Shown here piece after piece: positions 48,501 to 59,689 of a stretch of 64,000 nt of DNA. Both the position numbers and the translations under genes were made by a program. Under the pieces are notes generated by a model. The model was given only the letters and a program-made list of their open reading frames with translations, was not told the origin of the DNA and made no database searches. Every line of letters starts with the position of its first letter. Within the stretch, counting starts at the first letter, position 1. The DNA is taken from NCBI RefSeq assembly GCF_002865645.1, contig NW_020194672.1, positions 3,868-67,867 on the forward strand, given 5' to 3'. Source of the DNA: Hyaloscypha bicolor E (lineage: Eukaryota; Ascomycota; Leotiomycetes; Helotiales; Hyaloscyphaceae).

Positions 48501-50331
48501 GAGAGAATTTGTCTTGCCATTTGATCAGAAATTGCCTCTGCATCAAAGCCCATATTTGCAGGTAGTAAGGAATGCTGTAAACGGATTTCGATGCCCCTTT
48601 GCGTTTGCTCTCGGCAACTGCAACCTCAAAATCTCCATGTCGTTGCTCGTCCTCAGCAATGATCTTTCGATACTGAGTCATTTGTTCATCAAGCTGTTTC
48701 GAGAATTTTGAATCAATGAAAGCTTGCGCCAGGGTTTCCGAGCTGTGTGGTGCATCAGCAGCCGATCTCCCATCCGAATATTCCCTTTCAAATTCATCCG
48801 TACAGCCCGTCAAATAATCAGGCGTAGTTTGTCTCGGCTTCTCCTTGAAGCCAAGGCCTTCGAAATATGCTCTCGCTTCACTGGCTGGTCCGAAATACAC
48901 TTCTCGTCCGGCGTCGATTACTAAGACTTTGTCGAATTGCTTGTAAATGTTCTCGCTGGCTTGGTACAATGAGACGAAAGTGGTGGTCTTGTAAATATTT
49001 GTCATGATTCTGAGGGATTTGGCGTAGTCGAGAGCTGTGGATGCGTCTAAGCCGCGAGTTGAGTTGTCCCAAGCGCAGACAGTGGCTGCTGTGACCATCA
49101 TTTCAGCGATTGAGACTCGTTTTCGCTCGCCCCCAGAGACACCTAATTGCTGTTAGTACCTTACAGTCCCTGTGGATTCAACACGTGAATTCAAATTACT
49201 GAGCAATTTGAGAAGGAGAATTTTAGCATACCTCTCACGAACGGATTGCCCACAATAGTATTTCTGGTATGCTCGATATTAAACATCTTCAGAAGCATCG
49301 TAATAACCTTGTCCTTGAAATCCGCCTTTGACATGCCAAATGGCCTCTTCCCCGGCGTCTTAGTATCCAACGCAAACCCCAGCGTCTGGCCAACTGTCAG
49401 CGTAGGATGATGCACATCATCTTCCTGGTTATACACCGCTTCGCCTCTATACTGCTTCGCAAACGTCTTCGCATCAAACGGTCCATACAACACCTCCCCA
49501 TTCACACCCGTATATCCGAATCTCTGATTCGCAATGACTTTCAAGAATGTCGTACATCCTGAACCCGGTCGGCCAAGAACCAAGACCATCTCGCCGGGGT
49601 GCACGAGACCGCGGAAGTTTTGCAGGATGTTAACTTCGCGCCCTTTTTTGCCGATGCCGAGGATGTGCATGCCCGTCTCGATCACGTTGAAGAAGCTAAC
49701 GAAGGCGCCGGGGAAAGTCTTGACGAAATTTGTGATGCCGCCGGTACCAGATACTGTTAGGTTCTCCCAGATTACACCAATGTGTTTTGATCGTATGCCG
49801 GATTCTTGCTCCGCCTGTGGAGGGTCAGCTTCGTAGGTAAGATTACAACAAAGATATAAGAAAATGAAAGATTCAAGATAGATATATGTCCATGGTTACC
49901 CATTGCGCCCTTCCATGCCTGCGTAGTATTTGCCAAGGAAAGTCATGCACAAAACTCACAGTATGGTTCCCCCTCAACGTATGCTCCAAATCAAACTGTT
50001 CTCCCTCTGTCGTACTCTCACTGGCCGCCACCTTCTCGACATCCTTCTCTCGCTTCTGTCCCTTGCTCTGACTCCTACTCAACCGCATACTCGCCTGACT
50101 AATCCCACTCAACTCCCTCTGCAGATGCGCAAACTCCTCCTCCGCAGCCTTGACATCGACCCCACTGGTCGGCCGCGCAAAGCCATTGGGATTCCCATTT
50201 CTCGCGTTCTCTCTCGCAGTCTCGGAATCGGTGATGGTATCGATGGAACTTCGGGGTGGAGGCACAATTGGTTTTTCCGAGAGTTCTGCGTGAGACTTTT
50301 CGTTCGTTGAAGTGGAAGGTACCTGAGACAT
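45546..50331 (-). CDS. PDR-type ABC-G full transporter (multidrug efflux)
   Basis: This is a plasma-membrane ATP-driven exporter of the pleiotropic drug resistance type, with (NBD-TMD) twice. Exons 49,960-50,331; 49,232-49,814; 46,759-49,142; 45,626-46,711; 45,546-45,575 give 1,484 residues, a normal size. NBD1 has Walker A GRPGSGCTT (about 205), signature VSGGERKRVS (320-329) and the degenerate Walker B AWDNSTRGLD. NBD2 has GASGAGKTT (about 893), the degenerate signature VEQRKRVTIG and LLFLDEPTSGLD. This asymmetry is standard for fungal PDR proteins. Each NBD is followed by a six-helix ABC2 region, with a Cys-rich loop before the last helix. The final 30-bp exon is inferred: GTAAGT donor, GCTAAT branch, TACAG acceptor, giving an end FLGSRYLNFNRR. 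Without it the frame would run into the microsatellite. The ATG at 50,331 was chosen; an in-frame one at 50,403 is possible. Substrates are unknown. Confidence 0.93.
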
Positions 50332-51789
50332 CTCGCGTGGGCAGCGTCGTGCCCTGTCCCCTGGGGCTCGCCTGGAAAACGCCGTTGATGACGGCGAGAA
50401 CAAGCGGGGTAAATTGTTCCCTGCTGAATCAAATCCTTGCTCTGCCTCTCAAGTGAAACTAAAATAAAAGTAGAGAGCAAAAGTTTTGGAAAAAGACTAA
50501 TAATGAATGCAAATTTTGTTGATAAAGGAGGGAAAGCTTGGGTGATGTCAACAACAAAAAGGCCCAACTTTTTTTTCGCAGGGGAGATCAGAGGTCTCGG
50601 ACAGCTATGTGGAGACTAGATTCGGACTTAACCTTAGGACGGGCGAGCAGTGCATGCATGCTGTGGCCCACAGCCTCGGGGCCATATCGACCGCAACCCC
50701 GGCTCCGTCTCTCTTTCAAACCGACTTCAGCCACTGTTCTTTCCCTGAAGCAGTTAGAACTATTGGCTGCCCGTTCTCGAACCGCGTTGTGGGGACTCTT
50801 CCCTATGGGAAGGTTTCCCGAGCTCCGGTAGTCCGGGTCTTAGTACCCGGATTATGTCGTGCTGCTCTGCGCACGAGGCATTTGAGGAGAGTTCATGAGT
50901 CATTTTGAGTGAGGTCTCAGCGTTGGCAGATTCATAGTTGGGTCATATAGGGTGAGGGGTCCCCCGAAGGTGCAGATGAAGATGAATCGGTATGCACGAA
51001 ATTTCCCTCCTCGCCCATTATTCGCCTCTAGTCAAACCAACTCATCAAGAATCATGTCTAGCCTGCGCCCTCGCTTTCAAGACCCTAAAGGGGTTCGCCG
51101 GAGAGAGAAGGTCACAAATCATTGGCACGTTGCTTAGAAATCAGTCTGGATTTAAGCCCAGTTTTCCTCCTTGGCATTTTGGAGACGAAGGCACACCGCC
51201 TCAAGAAAAGCCAATTCAGACTGCCGTGAGTGCCGTGGGTGCCCTGAGGACTTGTGGGTGTTCATTGGTGGGGGTTGGAGGCAGAGGTGGATAGTGCGGA
51301 ATTGAGAAAGCTCCAGTGTCCCACTTTGAAGAAAAGCCCCGCAGGCCACGGACGCCGCAAGGCTGCAGGCTTGAATGGAGGATGGATCTATTGACGGCCA
51401 AATCGAAGTCATAAGATGATTTGCTGAAGATGGGATATGCAATAAATCGAAAGTGGACGGCGATGGAGTCTTTCGGGTTTGTCCCCATTGGCACAGAACT
51501 CGAGTCGACGGGTTGAGCCTTCAGGCGCATCTCCCCGATCAACTCATATCATACCCGCCCGGAAGGAGGCGTGGTGCCTGGATTTTTATGAATCGTTTCA
51601 TTGCCGAGCGTTCGCATCAATTTATTTTTCTTCTGAAAATCTCGGTGGCCATCAAGCGAAGCGTCAGGAGACTGAACCATCAACTCAACCCTTTCCACAA
51701 GATCTGTACTGGACCACCCTTTCCTAGGTTACACAATGTTTTTGTAATATAGATATATATGCTTACATATATACAACCCGGTATTCTTC
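50332..51789. other. ABC transporter upstream region
   Basis: This contains the transporter promoter and 5' UTR. Overlapping short frames on both strands (50,538-50,908; 50,992-51,542) have no recognisable domain. I looked for a TCCGCGGA-type drug-response element and did not see one. Nothing else is supported. Confidence 0.45.
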
Positions 51790-52611
51790 GTGTCAACAAG
51801 AGGTCCGCTTCGTCTAGCCGGTGGCTTCAGACCTGGAGTGGCCTTTAGCGTTGCAGGAAGCACATCACCAGGTAAATCACCCCCATTCTTCTTATCTGTC
51901 AACTCCTCGCAAGACTACAGCCACAGGCTCGACATATCCGTATACCTATCACTTGTCGTTATAAGCAGGCCCCCAACATTCGCGTTCGTGATATTGTTGA
52001 TCAGGTCCGCCGGTATCGTATTATTGCCGGTAAAATTGTGTACTAACACCGTCGATTTCTCCAGCAGATCCCAACTCACCGTGCTTAGAAAGGTGGTGTT
52101 GAACCCCCCCTAGCTGTTCTCGAAGACTATCACCGTGTCTGCCATGTTGTAGAACAGTGGATCGACGACCATCTCCAGGTTATACTTTATGTGGCCTCTC
52201 CCTGGCCCTAGAGCTGTTTTCGCATACGTAGATGTCGTTTCCACATATGAGAAAGTAGTAGTACTTGGCAGTGATGGTGCTTCGTCGATAAATATGCCTT
52301 GCACGGCAATATTCGCTGACGAGAAGTTGTTCCATGCCGCATAGGCGCTAATGTCCCTATTACCGCCGTCTTGTCTCGATTCGCCCATGACGTCGGCACA
52401 TGTCTCAATGTCTGCACATTAGAATACTTGTTCAACCCACTAATGGCAGTCTGATAATTGACGTCTGGGTAGAAATTGTTGAGGTTCGGCGCGACCACGG
52501 CTTGAAATCTCAAGGTCGGGTTCGCCGCAACGACGTCGTCATCGCACTCCAAGATGACGCGTTGTAGGGATACAAGTAGAGAGGAAGAAATATGAAAGCT
52601 AGGCTAGTCAT
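51790..52611 (-). pseudogene. Spherulin-4-like surface protein, pseudogene
   Basis: Read on the minus strand, the fragments follow the order of spherulin-4-type secreted proteins. The start MTSLAFIF leads to PLYLYPYNASSW; then, in another frame, VVAANPTLRFQAVVAPN and NYQTAISGLNKYSNVQTL; then, after another shift, DISAYAAWNNFSSANIAVQG, IFIDEAPS and DTVIVFENS. An in-frame TAG follows at 52,110-52,112, and translation continues beyond it (STVLVHNFTGNNTIP, VGGLLITTSDRYTDM) to a second stop at 51,915-51,917. There are at least two frameshifts and two stops, so it cannot make the full protein. The N-terminal Met is at 52,611. Family members are secreted or cell-surface and of unclear biochemistry. 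It lies next to another decayed gene, the GH27 at 53.5 kb. Confidence 0.8.
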
Positions 52612-53527
52612 TGTGAACTCTATTCAACCAAAGCAATCAGCGTGGCTAAGCCCAGCATGCAAATACAGAAGAAAGACAAGAATCGCAGAGTAACAGCGCA
52701 AGGCAAAACAACGCGAAGCCAGGTTTAGAATAAGATCAGACGCAAGCAAACGAAGGGGCTAGACCTCCGCAGGAAAAGTCACCAGTAATACGTATACCCT
52801 CTCTTGGAAACCACATTAAGACTGCGTGTCGCTCCGATACGATGAGAGAATCATCTCAGGCTGAAATGGCGGCGAGATTGCCCCTTCAGCGGATCATGCA
52901 AGTCTTCACCTGGCTAATCACGACATCTGGCACGATTGGGCTTCGATATGAAGAGCCCCTGGCATATAAGAGCATACAATGCGCTGAAGTGAGCGCGGAA
53001 GATCGTGTTTATAGATTGCAGAAGCCCTGATGAGGAAGCTGCCAAGTCGGAGGTTCAGGAGAAAATGTGGGGCGCCGGCAGACAGCGGCCGGCTTGGAAG
53101 CCCCCCTGAGAACTGCACCTGCGTCTTGATAAACTCTATCACCGGACTACATATCCGTCCCAGGATGGCAAGCGTTACTCTTAACTTGATCGTGGTCCAC
53201 TAAGCTGGAAGCAGATTGATCGTGCGTCGTAACGTTTCAGTCATGTGCAGCATCACGTTTTTGGGGTCCTTCTGCTAGGTACTGGGCGGGGAATCGCCCT
53301 TCCGGATGAGCCCATCAGTGGGATACTGCAGCTATGGTCGTCACCAAGTTGCATTGAACTGCGAGTTTGTTGATGATCGGTATGGCTCTTATCTGGTATA
53401 TCAAGACGATCCAACGCCATGGAAAGAGCTCGGGAAAGACGTCGAGGTGGATGCTTCGAGCACTCTCAATCCAGCCCTTGACAGCTTCCTCTTCAGCATC
53501 ACCAACTGCTTTGAGTGGACCGCAAAT
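52612..53527. other. Interval between two pseudogenes
   Basis: This is the shared upstream region of the divergent spherulin-like and GH27 pseudogenes. An open frame running from 53,306 into the GH27 start has no recognisable domain before residue M at 53,528. Nothing else is seen. Confidence 0.45.
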
Positions 53528-55178
53528 ATGCTTCGAAACGGACTAAAGTATCTGCTCTCTGGGGCGGCTGTACCTCATGTGCTCTCCTCTGTCCTTCAGC
53601 CAACCCCACCGATGGGTACGTCTACATCCAATTTATGAACTCTAGCTAACCTATTACAGGATTCAACGACTGGTCCGCTCTCATGTGCGGACTCAATGAG
53701 TCTGTATTCGTGGAGACAGCCCATGCTATGCTGAACAGCGGACTCTTGGCTGCTGGATACAATCGAATCAACCTCGATGACTGCTGGAGCACCATGGACA
53801 GGGCAGCCAATGGCTCCATGCAATGGGACACAGAGAAATTCCCACATGGCTTGCCTTGGTTGACCACCTATCTCAAGAAACTCGGCTTCGAACCCGGAAT
53901 TTACACCGATGCAGGCAATCTGAGTTGCGGAGGGTACCGGGTGCCTACGGCTACGAAGAACTCGACGCTCAAACCTTCGCCTCTTGGGGCTTCACTTACC
54001 TCAAGCTCGACGGCTGTAACATGCCAGCCGGCACGGAAGCCGAATAGAAAGCCGTCTACGGGAAATGGCACTCGATCTTGTCAAAAATGTCTCCTCCCAT
54101 GGTGTTCTCGGAATCCGCACCAGCATATTTCGCCGAAGCAGCAAACCTGACAGACTGGTACGACGTTATGTCATGGGTGCCAAAGTTCGGGCAGCTAGCT
54201 CGACATTCAAGGGACACATTAGTCTTCAACAGCACGCTCTACTGGCCGGACATCACGGGCTGGGATAGCGTGATGTTCAATTATGGACAAGAAGTGCGAC
54301 TTGCACGCTTCCAGAAACCGGGATATTTCAATGATCCAGACTTCTTAAATGTGGATCATTTCGACTACACTCTCGAGGAGAAGAAGTCTCATTTTGCTAT
54401 CTGGGCTTCGTTGTCTGCACCGCTGATAATCAGTGCCTGGATCCCGGATTTCACCGCTGAGGAGATTGAGTATCTGACGAACAAGGATATCATAGCCGTT
54501 GATCAAGACCCGTTGGCGCTGCAAGCTACGCTCGCCAGCCAGGATGGAACTTTTGATGTCTTGACTAAGAATTTGGCGAATAGAGATAGACTGCTTACAG
54601 TCATCAATAGGGGGGACAAAACAGCAAACTTCAGTGTCTCGTTCTCGAGAATCGGAATTGATTCGTTCCCAGGGGTGAGGGTCAAAGATCTGTGGACAGG
54701 TGGCACAAACTATGCCAGGAAACAGGTAACAGCAACAAATATCCCTTCTCATGGAACTGCGGTTTTGCGACTTTCTCCTCTCGGAGGAGGGGAGTGTGAA
54801 GTTATTCCCACGGGAATGATCTTTAACACATTCTCTCTCACCACTCTTACCACAATCCATGGGAGAGTTTCATGGTCCAATTCAACTGGGGCAGATGGAC
54901 AGGTATGGCAAACGAGAGAAGATGGAACGATTAGAAGTATCGTGGATAAGAAGCTTTGCTTGACCGAGTTGAGCGGAGGCAAAATAGTGTTGGAGAAGTG
55001 TGTGGAGAACGAGAGCCAGAAGTGGGATTACTATTATTCGGGAAATTTGCTGAGTCGGCGTTCATATAATTGTCTTACGGAGGTAACGAATGAGGCAGTC
55101 ATAACGTCCGACTGCATGTACGAGGATAACACCCAGGTATTTGGTCTCCCAAGCGGGGTGGAGATATTGGAGGGCTAG
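53528..55178 (+). pseudogene. GH27 alpha-galactosidase with lectin-like tail, pseudogene
   Basis: The family hydrolyses terminal alpha-galactosides outside the cell. The N-terminus (MLRNGLKYLLSGAAVPHVLS) resembles a signal peptide. TPPMG is split by an intron (about 53,616-53,660, GTACGT...TTACAG) and continues [24 protein letters not shown] and [13 protein letters not shown]. There the frame breaks: one base appears missing near 53,937 (GGTACCGGGTGCC), and the following residues [16 protein letters not shown] and YLKLDGCN (catalytic Asp) lie in a different frame. That frame then meets TAG at 54,045-54,047, where a Tyr codon is expected, and resumes as [10 protein letters not shown] through [15 protein letters not shown] to 55,178. 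The C-terminal part has QVW and QKW motifs of a ricin-B-like trefoil. Splicing out the damaged part would delete the catalytic Asp, so two lesions make this a pseudogene, or else there are assembly errors. Confidence 0.85.
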
Positions 55179-55306
55179 GCGGAAAATGGTCTGCACGATT
55201 GTCACGACGGGCGGGTTTTCAAATACAATATTAAATACATCTTGAATTTTAGCACTCCCACTGTATCACAGAATTCTCACGCGTCCAGACACGCTTCATC
55301 ACCTCT

Positions 55307-56494
55307 CTACCACACAAACCCCTCCCCAACCAACTCCTCACTTAACCCCCACAGTCTTGCCTGATTCTCCACACTCTCAGCCCACTCCGGCGGCCCAAAC
55401 TTTGCAATATCTCCATCCACAAGATAACTTCCATTCTTTCCCTCAATCTCCGGATCCAGCGCAGCCACCAAACTCGTCGAACATCCCTGCTGCAGCGTCT
55501 TCAGCGGATCCCTCTCATACTCCCTCCCCTCCTTCTCTTCCGCTGCTGTGGCGCGAGCGAGACCCTCTTCGAGGAGTCCGGTGGTGGCAAACATGTTGGT
55601 TTGGAGGTTGGATTTGATTGCTTTTTTATGTCAATTTATGTATTTTGGGGGCGGAGGAGGGGAAGGAGAATGGAAACGGGCGGACGTACAGCCAGGATGC
55701 AGTGAAAAAGCGTATAGGCCTTTGGGACCGAGGAGACGAGCAAGTGAGTGAACGAAGAGAATCAGAGCTGTTTTGGACTGTGCGTATGCTTCCCACTCGT
55801 TATACTCTTTTCCGTCCTACACCCCACCAATTAGTCACTTTTCGCACCCCTATTTCGCTCGCTTACGCACCTTAAAGTTGATATCCTCAAACCGTACACC
55901 ACCCATACGATGCGCACTACTGCTCAAAAGCACCACTCTCCCACCTTTCCCCTCATACCCTTTCAAAATCTCGGGAATTAATAAGTTGACGAGGAGAAAA
56001 GATCCAAGGTAATTCGTAGCAAACTGCCCCTCCACCTCTCCCTTCCCGTCCTTTCCCCAACCGGGAATTTTCTCATAGGGAGTAACCATGATACCAGCTG
56101 AATGAACCAAGATATCGATTCCTCTTTCTTTTACTACCCCTTTCACTTCTTCAACGCATTTTCGTACTGATTTCTGATTTGACAGATCCAGGGGGACGAA
56201 ATGTACGGCTGTGGAAGGCGATATGGAATGTATAGAGGTGATCAAAGGCTCTAATTTTGCTTTCGACCGACCTGTGAGAATCAAGATTGAAGGCCGTCCG
56301 GAGGCGAGGGTTACCGCAGTTTCTGCTCCGATTGAATTTGGGGATGGGCCTGTGACGAGGACTTGAGGCTTCTTGTCAGTCTCTTTTCTCTCCTGCTTGA
56401 TACGGCTTAGGTACTTACTGGTTTTGCCTTCTACGCGCTCTTTGAATGCTTCTACGACCTCCGCACCTGTGCTTGAGAAGTTCCAGCGCGTCAT
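55307..56494 (-). CDS. Short-chain dehydrogenase/reductase
   Basis: This is an NAD(P)-dependent SDR oxidoreductase with a retinol-dehydrogenase/WWOX-like layout; its substrate is unknown. Four exons (56,419-56,494; 55,871-56,361; 55,690-55,816; 55,307-55,620) give 335 residues. The cofactor motif TGPSPNSIG is at about 29-37, HSAG (in place of NNAG) at 112-115, the Ser of VVLLSSSAH at about 172-175, and the catalytic Tyr/Lys in YAQSK (200-204). HPGSIKSNL follows, the usual PG motif after the active site. The first intron (56,362-56,418) has GTAAGT and ACTGAC; it must be removed because it would otherwise insert 19 charged residues just before the cofactor strand. The first true ATG is at 56,494. 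The gene is tail to tail with the GH27 pseudogene. Confidence 0.9.
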
Positions 56495-57124
56495 TGTGAT
56501 GTCCGATGGATATGGAGTTCGTGATTTTGTGAGTGAGGTGGAGATTGCGGGACTGCAATTCAAAAGTTCCAAAGGATGAAATGTTTTGATTCAGAAGAAA
56601 GTGAATTTTTTGAGAAGCTTTAAAGTGAAAAACGAAACTGTTTATATACTTCGTGGCTGTAAGTATGTGGCTTAATCATCGTCAAAGTCCGGGCGGACAA
56701 CACCCACCTGCGGCATTGCGGCCGACTTCTTGCAGCTGAGCGAATGCAAATCCGATGCCTAACTCCGCGCCCCTTTCCGTTTCCGCACCTGCATCAAATG
56801 ACGCAAGCAACCGCTGAAAACGAGATCTGATCGTTAATTTATGCCTCCTTCTTTTCTTTTTTGGAATCCCTTTGTCTTCTGTCTGCGATTAAAGATTGGC
56901 TGCTTTGCAACAGTGCAAAGGCACTCGCCCTGGGGCAGGTTATTACGTGGTTAAGGATCAAGAGTTCTACGCGAGAAAACTCTGAAAATGCGAAATTGCG
57001 AAAGTGCTCAGAATTTGGTGTGTAACCACACCAAAATCAAGTACATAATCACGTGCAAGCTAAGTACTTATAAAAAAAACTCATTATTTCTTTTACTTCT
57101 CTACTTAAATAATCGCTTTTTAAT
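56495..57124. other. SDR upstream region
   Basis: This contains the SDR promoter. A TATATA-like word occurs near 56,640. The right end is AT-rich up to the inverted-repeat element. No gene is seen. Confidence 0.5.
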
Positions 57125-57126
57125 TA

Positions 57127-57568
57127 CGGAGGTCGCGGCCATAAGTCTTGCAAGCGGCAGGGATGAGTGCCAAGCCTCAGGAGGTCACATGTAGCTGGCC
57201 TAGCAACGAACATTAAGGGCTCGATAGCCTGTAGGAATGTTGGGTTTAGCAATGTCTATCCCTTCGTCCGGCGAGACATAGTCCACGCTAGTAAAGGGGC
57301 CTGGCTCAGGGCGAAAAGGTGATAGATGACTAATAACTTTTTAAGCAAAGGTATGACTTTACAGTCTGAGCTAGGCCCCCTTGCTAGCGTGGACTATGTC
57401 TCACCGGACGAAGGGTTAAGGCCAGTGCGCTATATTTTAACCCCTGAACGCCTGCAAGGCCTTGTAGTTACAGCGCTTCCGGTTGCTGTCCAACGGCCCT
57501 GCCACCTAAGCGAGAAGTGACACCGACCCTGGTAATTGGAAGACTAAACCTTATGGCCGCGACCTCCG
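57127..57568. mobile_element. MITE-like inverted-repeat element A, TA-flanked
   Basis: The ends are a perfect 19-bp inverted repeat (CGGAGGTCGCGGCCATAAG at 57,127-57,145 and its complement at 57,550-57,568). TA lies on both outer sides (57,125-57,126 and 57,569-57,570), as expected for Tc1/mariner-type insertion. A second, inner inverted repeat of 50 bp (57,260-57,309 with 57,366-57,415) contains GTCCGG, GAGACATAGTCCACGCTAG and has only a few mismatches. The element can fold into a long interrupted hairpin. A 64-codon frame inside is not thought to be a gene. The right TA is shared with element B. Confidence 0.7.
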
Positions 57569-57570
57569 TA

Positions 57571-57796
57571 GAAGGGATCACCCACCAACCGCCCAAACCC
57601 CCTTCCCGCTCAACTTGGATTTTGGAGACCTTAACGCTACAAAATCGAAAAATTAATGTGATATTCGCAATGTTTCGAGTATTCTCTATAATCTGGAAAC
57701 TTTTTAGAATTTTCCAAAGACTTTGAAAAATCGAGAAAATTTTGGTGGGGTAGGCGTGGGCGGAAAGGGTTTGGGCGGTTGGTGGGTGATCCCTTC
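57571..57796. mobile_element. MITE element B with 30-bp perfect TIRs, TA-flanked
   Basis: This is a 226-bp element with perfect 30-bp terminal inverted repeats beginning GAAGGGATCACCCACCAACC (57,571-57,600 and 57,767-57,796). TA lies immediately outside each end (57,569-57,570; 57,797-57,798). The interior is AT-rich and has no coding capacity. Size, TIRs and TA target duplication fit a non-autonomous Tc1/mariner MITE. It directly abuts element A, sharing its TA. No sign of RIP is seen in the TIRs. Confidence 0.85.
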
Positions 57797-57998
57797 TAGT
57801 TTTCTCGTTTAAAACTTTTGATCCTTAACGGCCTGAAAACCCGTACTCGCCCGCTCGTAGCCCCGAACCTCAAACTCTATATCATTTGCTCGAAATAAAC
57901 GAACTGATACTCCATCGCATTGTTTTGTTACAGTGTCAACTAACCCTCAACTTCCACACATAAAATCTGTACATTCTCCCCCCGTTCCCACCAACCCC

Positions 57999-59099
57999 TC
58001 ACGTACCAGCCGGTCCCAACCCTTCAATCCAAACACACTGACACCTCCCCAGCTCACTATTGAAAACCGGGTGCATCTCACTAATACAATACAAACCCGT
58101 ACAGCCCGTCCCAGTCGCTGGAGGTAAAGCCGCTGGCGCAGTAGCAACAGGAGGAGCAGCCACCGGCGCCGTCTGGTAAAAAGGAGGAAGTGCCAACGAC
58201 GCGCTCACCGTCTGGAAGGTAGTCGGCCGATGCGTTGGAAATGTAGGCGAGATGGGCGGGCCAACTCTCGTTCCGCTGAGGGTAGGTAAAGTCGTAAAAG
58301 GGAGATCAGTGATCGGTGGTGCTTGCTTCGCTACCGAATTGGTGGTCGGTGGTAACTGTTTGATTATGCTTGAAGTTGTCGGCGGCAATTTCATTACAAT
58401 CGTTGGAGTTGGTGTGTCATCAGAGAAGGCGGACATGTCCTCGCAAGTACAGGCCATCGTTGAGAAGTTGTAGTAGGTGGTGAGGGGTAGGATGCAGGTG
58501 AGTGAAGGACAATCGAGATCACAGCCACAGCTCCCTGTTGTCGTGTGGTATACGGGATGGTATCCACCTCTGCATTTAATAAGGGGGCAGGATTCTGCTA
58601 ATGGCCATGTTGCCACACAGGTACAGGTATCTCGATCCATTGTGCTTCCTGCTCCGCAAAACACTTCGGGACAGATGGCTGGCGGGAGCGATGTTTCTCT
58701 TTTCGAGACTTTGCCTATCAGGGAGGGAGGTATCTCGGTCGGCACGGGCATGATACCCGTTCCGAACTCGCAGGTGCATTTCCCGGTCTTGTTGTCGTAG
58801 GATTGGTGGTGTAGCGCGTCGCATATTAGGTTTGCGCATTGTGGGGGGATAATCTTGCAACCGCAGGTATTGAAGACTTCGTTGAAGACGGGGATGGCGG
58901 GAGGGGTGCAGGGGAAGGACGTGCAGTAGGAGTCGGGATTTACTTGGCGACGTATGTTATCTGAGAATTGATTCTTAGTTTTCTTGATTCATTGGAGGAA
59001 CGAGGAGGACTCACTTGTCGTTGAACTTGGATTGGGAAGAGCATCAGCAAGTCCGCTTAGCCCTATGGCCAGGAGACACGAAATGGTTAGACACCTCAT
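57999..59099 (-). CDS. Secreted protein with six cysteine-rich modules
   Basis: I do not recognise a named family. Exons 59,015-59,099 and 57,999-58,960, with a 54-bp intron (GTGAGT...TCAG), give 348 residues. A signal peptide (MRCLTISCLLAIGLSGLADA) starts the protein. It then carries six modules of the form C-x4-C-x(10-15)-C-x-C: CTSFPC...CGC, CANLIC...CTC, CPEVFC...CTC, CPLIKC...CGC, CPSLTC...CTC and CTGLYC...CQC. Most have an aromatic or Asn/Thr-rich segment (YDNKTGKC, YHTTTGSC, YNFSTMAC) before the final pair. A Pro/Thr-rich linker of about 110 residues, likely O-glycosylated, separates modules five and six. KR near the middle could be a processing site. A role in wall binding, adhesion or host contact is speculation. 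Confidence 0.85.
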
Positions 59100-59689
59100 G
59101 TTCGACAGATTGATAAATTGGAGATCAGTTTGCCAGACCGTCCGCAAACTTAATTTATCGACCTTCAGATGGTTAAGGAGAATGGGTCCCCGCTCCGACT
59201 TCTTATAAGATTTCATGCGGCACGGTTTGGGATTGTTCGGAATCAGAACCCGTTCAGCCTTCCAGGCTGATGTCAATACGTAGAGTCCCACTAACTTGGC
59301 ACTTTAATCCAGTCCTAAAAAGAACGTCGCGTGGCTCCGAACCCCGCGATTTCAGAGGAAGCTAATAAAGAGATCTATGAGCCTATGGATAAATTCCCGA
59401 TTTCAATCAATTATCGGCACCGTGGTCAAGATCGACCTCGGTGGTTCGGCGCTGTCAGGAGATGCTTAGATGTTGGTAATCTTACTTGAAAGGGTCGTGC
59501 ATGCTAGGACATAAATCAACAACACACTGTGAACTGACTTGGAACTACCAACAGGACATTATAGAGAGAGGCACGGAGACTTTCACTTGGTATCTTGGAA
59601 GATCAGAGCACATTGGTCGGATGATTGACAGAAATTTCAAGCCAGATCTGAATTCGCCAGTTCTTCGTGACCCCATGAGCACACCATAC
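59100..59689. other. Upstream region of the cysteine-rich gene
   Basis: This contains the promoter of the secreted cysteine-rich protein. No gene, repeat or regulatory motif is recognised. Confidence 0.5.

Noticed and set aside
53936..54047. An intron removing the damaged part of the GH27 gene
   Set aside because: Donor GTACCG and acceptor AATAG exist, but excision would delete the YLKLDGCN catalytic segment and does not keep the frame, so it cannot restore an enzyme.
56495..56572. Longer N-terminus of the short-chain dehydrogenase
   Set aside because: It would begin at TTG; the ATG at 56,494 is the first true start and gives a normal length.
57326..57520. 64-codon frame inside inverted-repeat element A
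   Set aside because: It lies across one arm of the palindrome and has no domain; an expected by-product of the GC-rich repeat.
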